Of a stretch of DNA of 13,859 nt, positions 9,403 through 13,859 are shown piece by piece. Location: NCBI RefSeq assembly GCF_000314895.2, contig NZ_CM001773.1, positions 1,224,688 through 1,238,546 on the forward strand, in the 5' to 3' direction. Positions within the stretch are counted from its first letter, which is position 1; each line of letters opens with the position of its first letter. This stretch comes from Providencia sneebia DSM 19967 (lineage in GTDB: Bacteria; Pseudomonadota; Gammaproteobacteria; Enterobacterales; Enterobacteriaceae). The notes under the pieces were generated by a model. It saw only the letters and a list, made by a program, of their open reading frames with translations, ran no database searches and was not told the origin of the DNA. The position numbers and the translations under genes are program-made.

Positions 9403-10743
9403 ATGCGTACACAACCAGAAAATTTAATCATTAAAGTAGGGGGATCTCCTTTGGAGACTCCCGAATTTATTGCCTTAAAAACAGAATTTAATAAATTAAA
9501 TCATCCCGCGCGCCCTGAAATGAGCTGGGTGTTAATTGAATCACTTTGCGTAACCTTATTTAAAAGTCATGGTATTGATTTACAAAGTAGCGTTTATTAC
9601 ACAATTGCAAGATTACAACTTCATGGTTTGAGTGGTTTTACCGAAGGGTGTGAATTATTAGCCAATGTAGTTGTGACACAATGGGATAATTTATGGCCTG
9701 AGCAGACACATTATCGTGCTGATATATTCAATTGGTTTAATAGTCGAGCAGGAGCAACGCTACGACAATTAAATTTTGAAACATCAGATTTACGCTTAAT
9801 TTATCGCTCAGAACGCGCCCTTCAACTCATTATAGATAAACTTGCGCAAACAACTTGGTCAAAAATACCTAAATTAGAAAACCTATTGTGGTTCTTCCAA
9901 AATGCGGCGAAAAATCTAGAGCAGAGAGAAGATCTCCTGCATCAAAATAAAGCGCCCACGGTGAAATTACCGCCATTGGTTTATATTCAGCAATCTGAAA
10001 TACACCAAGAGCAGCAACCTCAGCCGATTGTTATTGAAAAAAATATCAATCCAGAACAAAAAACTGAGCAACCAAATCCTGTTATTCAGAAGAAAATGAG
10101 TGCGGTAAATGGGTTCCTTATTGGTTTATTCTCAAGCGCTGTTTTATTTGTGGGTATTGGCTATGCAATATATTACCAATTAAAGCAAGAAATAGTGGCG
10201 ATGACTTCAGTACCAGCAGGCGCAGCAGCGCAGTGGTTATATCAACCTGAAATAGCAACTTATGCAGATAATCTTAACTTGCTTGAAAAACAGTCACCTA
10301 TTTTTAATTTAAAACTTTCCGATTCGCTGGTGGATAAAGCAAAAAAATTATGGCCCAACAACGCTGATCAAACTTACGCGAGTCGTAATTGGCATAACCT
10401 AATTACAACGCGTTTAGAAAACACACCGATTAATGATAGCTGGTCAGAAACCGCCTCTTTATTACAACAGTTGTCAGATAAAATAGTCATGCAAGAGCGT
10501 AATCGAGGAAGCTTTACACTTTCTTATTTAAAAACCTCAATTTATGACATTCAAAAACAACATAATAAAAATATTCCTATTGAAGAAAAACTACGCGAAT
10601 TTTCCGTACAAATAGACAATGGTCAGCCAATTTCACCTACATTAATTAATAATATTGATGCACAGATTCATGGGTTATTGGCACGTTATTATGACCTGCA
10701 ACAACAAGCAGAAAAACAAGGTTTAAAACCTAATTTATATTAA
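9403..10743 (+). CDS. vasL: VasL/TagA-like, membrane-anchored TssA-family T6SS protein
   Basis: The 446-residue protein begins with an ImpA_N-type domain (about residues 1-130; conserved SPLETPEF, VNP-like and WDNLWPE segments). A proline/glutamine-rich linker follows (about 185-225), then one strong membrane helix (about 236-259, FLIGLFSSAVLFVGIGYAIYY) and a helical C-terminal VasL-type region. It therefore differs from soluble TssA (upstream) by carrying a membrane anchor. In related systems this type (VasL, or TagA in enteroaggregative E. coli) holds the far end of the extended sheath at the opposite membrane; that role is inferred here. The gene follows tssM after 39 bp, as in V. cholerae. 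The ATG has AGGA at 9388-9391. I see no terminator between tssM and this gene, so it is probably in the same transcript. Confidence 0.85.
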   Translation: MRTQPENLIIKVGGSPLETPEFIALKTEFNKLNHPARPEMSWVLIESLCVTLFKSHGIDLQSSVYYTIARLQLHGLSGFTEGCELLANVVVTQWDNLWPEQTHYRADIFNWFNSRAGATLRQLNFETSDLRLIYRSERALQLIIDKLAQTTWSKIPKLENLLWFFQNAAKNLEQREDLLHQNKAPTVKLPPLVYIQQSEIHQEQQPQPIVIEKNINPEQKTEQPNPVIQKKMSAVNGFLIGLFSSAVLFVGIGYAIYYQLKQEIVAMTSVPAGAAAQWLYQPEIATYADNLNLLEKQSPIFNLKLSDSLVDKAKKLWPNNADQTYASRNWHNLITTRLENTPINDSWSETASLLQQLSDKIVMQERNRGSFTLSYLKTSIYDIQKQHNKNIPIEEKLREFSVQIDNGQPISPTLINNIDAQIHGLLARYYDLQQQAEKQGLKPNLY

Positions 10744-10748
10744 AAGGA
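10744..10748 (+). promoter_or_regulatory. Strong ribosome binding site of hcp
   Basis: AAGGA lies 7 nt before the hcp ATG and directly after the vasL stop. It is one of the best Shine-Dalgarno sequences in the window, fitting the need for large amounts of tube protein from one transcript. Confidence 0.75.
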
Positions 10749-10755
10749 TATTATC

Positions 10756-11235
10756 ATGGCAAATATGATTTATTTGACGTTAAAAGGTTCTAAGCAAGGT
10801 GCAATATCTCAAGGATGTGGGAGTTTAGATTCAATTGGTAATAGATACCAAAATGGTCATGAAGACGAAATTTTTGTCTTACGTTTAGGTAATGGTTTTA
10901 GTCGCACTCAAAATATTAATTTTCAACCTGTTAATATTATTAAGCTACTAGATAAATCATCACCTCTGTTAGCAAATGCTATCGCTAACAATGAAATATT
11001 AGAGATGGTATTCAATTTTTATCGTACCTCTCAAACGGGTACGCAAGAAAAATATTACACCATTACATTACGAGAAGCATCTATTGTCAGCTTAGAATCT
11101 GATTATCCGCATTCATCGAATAGCAATGATCAACAACCAGAAGAAACATTAACAGTCAGATATAAAGATATCATTTTTCAACATATTATGGCTGGTACTT
11201 CAGGTTACTGTAGCTGGCAAGAAAATACTATTTAA
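10756..11235 (+). CDS. hcp: Hcp, T6SS inner-tube protein
   Basis: The 159-residue product is an Hcp1-family (DUF796) protein. Hcp hexamers stack into the tube that is expelled by sheath contraction. Conserved segments follow in order: MANMIYLTLKG at the N-terminus, GHEDEIFVL, DKSSPLLANAIANNE, FYRTSQTGTQEKYYTI, then YPHSS with QPEETLTVRYKDI and C-terminal AGTSGYCSW. This matches the enterobacterial Hcp type, full length, with no toxin extension at the C-terminus, so it looks like a pure tube subunit and not an evolved Hcp effector. No signal peptide is present, as expected. It lies 12 bp after vasL and 18 bp before the tssF homologue, so it is probably in the same transcript. Hcp genes commonly precede vgrG; here tssF follows instead. 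Confidence 0.93.
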   Translation: MANMIYLTLKGSKQGAISQGCGSLDSIGNRYQNGHEDEIFVLRLGNGFSRTQNINFQPVNIIKLLDKSSPLLANAIANNEILEMVFNFYRTSQTGTQEKYYTITLREASIVSLESDYPHSSNSNDQQPEETLTVRYKDIIFQHIMAGTSGYCSWQENTI

Positions 11236-11253
11236 TTGAGGTAGAGCCAAAAG

Positions 11254-12989
11254 ATGAGCGAAATTAAATATTTACAAGAAAAACAATATTTACAAAAACT
11301 AGCTGATGATTATGCTCGGAATAAACCACATCTAGCACATGTTTTAGATCCTCAAGATCCACATACTGGATATTTACTTGAAGGTTTTGCTTTTCTTTCG
11401 GCTCGCTTACAAAAAAAATTGATGATGCCTTTCCTGAAATTACGTTACCTTTATTACAACGTTTAGGCGCACAAGCAATTAAAGGGTTACCATCAACAAC
11501 GATTGTTCAAATTGATCAAGATGAGATAATTAATCATCCATTTTACCTTTCTGATGAAAATTTAATTCTTGGCCCAAATGGCGTAAGTTTTAGCCTGTGT
11601 TATGGATTAACATTGCAGCCTTATTCTATTCTGGAACGAAAAATTACTCATCAACCTAACCGTAGTTGTATTTCTCTCAAAATAAAATACCGTGGAGAAA
11701 AAAACAAACACGATACAGCTACTTTGGGGATATTTTTAAGTAAGCAAAAAGAAGTTGCAGATATATTGATGCTTGGATTTAATCAATATTTTGATTATAT
11801 AGAGCTAATTCATGATAACAAAAACTATCAAGGCGATAGTTTAAATTTTAATTTTGAGCCAAAAATAGGTAACAAATATCAAATATTTCAACAGTCAGAC
11901 AAAATGTTATCTGCCCCTCAGCAATTGTTAGAAGGCTTTTACTTACCACATGTTCACCATTTTATAGATCTTAATATCCCATTGATTATTAACCAATTAG
12001 ATTGGGATAATGATGATACCTACATTATTAATATTTATTTCAATAAACAATTACCAATTAGCCAAGCACAATGTGAAGACAGTTTTTATTTAAATTGTGT
12101 TCCTGCTATTGATAAAGAAAAGCAGAATGACCTAAATATTAATTTTGAATATAACAAGTCGAGGTATTTATTACCTATTCCTAGCAACTATTACCTTGCA
12201 CATTTATCAAATATCCAATTATCCCTTGAGCCACATGAGAAATCTCGTGGATTATATTGTGATTTTTATCCGATGACTGATTTTACAGCGGCGTCACGGT
12301 TATTACCTCAATATGAACAAGCATTATTTTACTCATTAACTATTGATAACGATATTAGAGGTCGTACGCTATATTATTTAAATTTTTATGATAACCGTGG
12401 TTTACCAATGGTTGTACCTCCTAGCTTACGATTTTCTTGTCAATATATTAGTTTTGAACATTATCAAGATAGTCATGTTGGTGTATTGAATAGTCATAGT
12501 GAAAAAGTACCGGAAGGTGTTGTAACAAAAAATATAACCGCATTATCAAATTGCTATCCTCCAATCGTAAATGACCAATATTATTGGCAATTATTGTCAC
12601 ATTATAGTACGAATGCATTTATGCTTATGTCATTAGATACGATTAAACAAACATTATCAGACTATATTTTATATTGGGAAAATGATAGGCAAGTGACGCG
12701 AAAATTAGAATGCTTACTATCAGGATGTATTAATCTACAAACAGAGTTGTATGACCATATTTTAAAAGGTAAACCCTATCGCTGTTTATCATTAAAATTA
12801 ACATTAGATATAGATAAGTATGAAAATGAAGGTGAAGCTTTTATGTTTGTAACTCATTTATATCATTTTTTCCCTTTTTGTTTATCAGAAAATATGCTTC
12901 TTGAAATGTCTGTCGATTTTAATAATTCTGACATTACAACATGGTATTTATCTCCATCCCCATTGCGAGGCCTTAAGTCACTATTGTAA
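11254..12989 (+). pseudogene. tssF: TssF (VasA/ImpG) baseplate protein homologue, interrupted by a single frameshift
   Basis: Two adjoining frames together make one TssF. The first, from ATG 11254, encodes the classical N-terminus (YLQKLADDYARNKPHLAHVL, LLEGFAFLSARLQKK) but ends at TAG 11464-11466 after 15 off-frame residues. From 11418 the -1 frame continues with IDDAFPEITLPLLQRLGAQ, the expected sequel, and stays open to 12989. Joined at the A8 run 11411-11418, with one A read twice, the product is about 578 residues, close to the usual TssF length, and ends with a family-like PLRGLKSLL tail. TssF forms the wedge of the baseplate with TssG and TssK. In vas-type clusters tssF normally lies upstream, beside tssG, so this may be a second or moved copy. 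No tssG follows. Whether the shift is a mutation, a sequencing error or a slippage site cannot be decided here. A GAGG ribosome site lies at 11238-11241. Confidence 0.85.
11411..11418 (+). repeat. A8 homopolymer at the tssF frameshift
   Basis: Eight consecutive A residues occur exactly where the two tssF frames meet (codons CAA AAA AAA TTG). Nine would keep the reading frame and give Q-K-K-I-D-D-A-F. The run is a candidate site for replication, transcription or ribosomal slippage, or for a homopolymer miscall. Confidence 0.85.
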
Positions 12990-13111
12990 AAATTATATTT
13001 TATATAGTTAATATTGATAATAGCCATATTTAATAATTTTTATATTCCCATAAGTTAGAACCTGTTATTTTTGTGAAATTTTTCTTGTTTATTATCGCGT
13101 TAATCGACATG

Positions 13112-13141
13112 CAGTGGCCAATAAAATTTGGTCACTGTTTT
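13112..13141 (+). terminator. Rho-independent terminator of the T6SS operon
   Basis: CAGTGGCCAA (13112-13121) pairs with TTGGTCACTG (13128-13137) to form a 10-bp stem with a single G-T wobble and a six-base loop. TTTT follows directly and a second T run ends at 13150. It lies 123 bp after the tssF stop with no gene between, so it most likely ends the long T6SS transcript. Confidence 0.8.
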
Positions 13142-13491
13142 AGTGTTTTTCCTGTATCGATTTTCTGATTCGTTCGGCGGTAACCTACAATTATGTTCAT
13201 ATGACCTGTACGTACCATAGTAAAAGATAAATAAAAAACCTAGAATTTATTTTAAAATTAAATATAGAAATAATATGGAATTTAAAAGTATTTAATTTTT
13301 ATCTGGAGTGATGGGGAAATGATATTTTGGAATAATAAATACATTGTTTAAATTTTTTATTGCTCAGTAATAAGAAAGTGATTGATGCTATCAGGTGATG
13401 GAAAGGGGAAATATCAACGCATTGTTACAAAATAAAACAAGCATTAATTGCTTTTATATTATTGATTTTTAATGATTTTATTTTCATATTA

Positions 13492-13518
13492 TGCAACAAA
13501 ATAAATCAATTTGTTGCA
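13492..13518. repeat. Dyad repeat, copy 1 (inverted relative to copy 2)
   Basis: TGCAACAAA and TTTGTTGCA form 9-bp arms around the 9-nt spacer ATAAATCAA. Positions 13493-13518 are the exact reverse complement of 13793-13818, spacer included. CCACTCTCC lies just to the right. It could be an operator, a hairpin or a terminal repeat of a small element. Confidence 0.85.
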
Positions 13519-13583
13519 CCACTCTCCATGCAGCTAAGTTTACTTAATATCGCTAAGAAATCAAATTCACAAAAGGCATCATG

Positions 13584-13606
13584 ACACGCCTTTCGAGGGT
13601 GTTTTT
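13584..13606 (+). terminator. Weak terminator-like hairpin
   Basis: ACAC-CC (13584-13590, with G13588 bulged) pairs with GGGTGT (13597-13602) around the loop TTTCGA, and T residues run to 13606. It has six base pairs, so it is a weaker candidate than 13112-13141. An alternative hairpin, AAAGGC (13572-13577) with GCCTTT (13588-13593), shares bases with it and cannot form at the same time. Confidence 0.45.
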
Positions 13607-13792
13607 ACATTTTCTGGGGATAACACTTCGATTGAAACTTCATCAAAAACAACTTGTTATTGCTCACATCTTAATTGGATGTTCTTTTTTTAATGGTTTT
13701 TTATTTTTATTATGTCATTTTAAGATTTAATAAATAGGGTAATAAACTTAAATTAATACTAATTCATAAATTTAGTTCTGATTTTTAGTGAA

Positions 13793-13818
13793 TGCAACAA
13801 ATTGATTTATTTTGTTGC
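13793..13818. repeat. Dyad repeat, copy 2, upstream of the 13837 gene
   Basis: GCAACAAA (13794-13801) and TTTGTTGC (13811-13818) are 8-bp arms around the spacer TTGATTTAT, identical to copy 1 read on the other strand. The element ends 8 bp before the ribosome site of the gene starting at 13837. This position suits an operator or an mRNA leader hairpin that controls that gene. Confidence 0.85.
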
Positions 13819-13825
13819 GTTTTAG

Positions 13826-13831
13826 TGGAGA
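13826..13831 (+). promoter_or_regulatory. Ribosome binding site supporting the start at 13837
   Basis: TGGAGA, with GGAG at 13827-13830, lies 6 nt before ATG 13837. This spacing and match are good and are the main reason to call a gene start at the window edge. Confidence 0.6.
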
Positions 13832-13836
13832 GCATT

Positions 13837-13859
13837 ATGCAAACAGATCATGTCATCAA
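13837..13859 (+). CDS. Start of an unidentified gene, cut by the window end
   Basis: Only the first seven complete codons are present (MQTDHVI), so the product cannot be identified. The start is supported by a well-placed GGAG Shine-Dalgarno and by the preceding long region without genes and with regulatory-looking structure. Lying 847 bp after the tssF stop and beyond a strong terminator, it is probably transcribed on its own. It could be another T6SS accessory or effector gene or an unrelated chromosomal gene; nothing in seven residues decides this. Confidence 0.5.

Larger units (their letters stand above)
12990..13836. other. 847-bp A/T-rich region without a convincing gene
   Basis: No reading frame of useful length with family resemblance is visible on either strand. 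The longest ribosome-site-associated starts give only tiny peptides, for example 10 codons from ATG 13319. The stretch contains a terminator, a second hairpin region and two inverted dyad repeats, listed separately. It occupies the place after tssF where tssG would be expected if this were the main tssFG pair. It may be the boundary of the T6SS operon together with the upstream control region of the gene starting at 13837. I cannot name a promoter with confidence. Confidence 0.7.

Noticed and set aside
11613..12989. A separate gene starting at TTG 11613
   Set aside because: The same frame is open back to 11418 with TssF family sequence, and there is no ribosome site before the TTG; it is the rest of the frameshifted tssF.
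13319..13351. Ten-codon peptide from ATG 13319 after GGAG/GGGG
   Set aside because: Too short and unsupported by conservation or context; probably chance in A/T-rich DNA.
13309..13415. Similar segments GTGATGGGGAAATGATAT and GTGATGGAAAGGGGAAATAT as a direct repeat
   Set aside because: The match is partial and needs a gap; not clearly above chance in low-complexity purine-rich sequence.
13826..13841. Sigma-54-like site TGGAGAG-N4-ATGCA, relevant because VasH activates sigma-54 promoters
   Set aside because: It has the GG/GC spacing but a weak consensus match and overlaps the Shine-Dalgarno and ATG at 13837, so the transcript would start inside the gene.

Overview
This window is the distal part of a type VI secretion system (T6SS) gene cluster, all on the + strand. 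The gene order (tssL, clpV/tssH, a vasH-like regulator, vasI, tssA/vasJ, tssM/vasK, vasL) follows the order known from the Vibrio cholerae vas cluster. The DNA is A/T-rich, and the Hcp and TssA/VasL family members look enterobacterial. I infer a low-GC gammaproteobacterium of the Proteus/Providencia (Morganellaceae) kind; this is not shown directly.

Layout: 1-302 is the 3' end of tssL. 311-9363 is a tightly packed block of clpV, a short VasH-like regulator, vasI, tssA and tssM, with ATGA stop/start overlaps at 2926, 3720 and 5815. After a 39-bp gap come vasL (9403), hcp (10756) and a tssF homologue (11254-12989). That tssF frame is broken by a one-base shift in an A8 run at 11411-11418. From 12990 to 13836 there is no convincing gene. 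This stretch holds a good terminator (13112-13141), a weaker terminator-like hairpin with an overlapping alternative hairpin (13572-13606), and two identical 26-bp dyad sequences in opposite orientation (13492-13518 and 13793-13818). The second dyad lies just upstream of a Shine-Dalgarno and ATG at 13837, where a new gene begins and runs off the window.

How the genes work together: TssL and TssM form the inner-membrane part of the T6SS. Hcp is the tube, the TssA-family proteins (TssA and VasL/TagA-like) organise and hold the sheath, TssF belongs to the baseplate, and ClpV recycles the contracted sheath. VasI is an accessory envelope protein.

Points worth a second look: the VasH-like protein keeps a sensor-like N-terminus and a Fis-type DNA-binding helix but has no AAA+ sigma-54 activation domain. 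The tssF frame can be restored by a single A at a slippery A8. TssM has degenerate nucleotide-binding motifs. The inverted dyads sit at the junction between the operon end and the next gene. I see no wholly new system here; the novelty lies in these departures from the standard T6SS plan.
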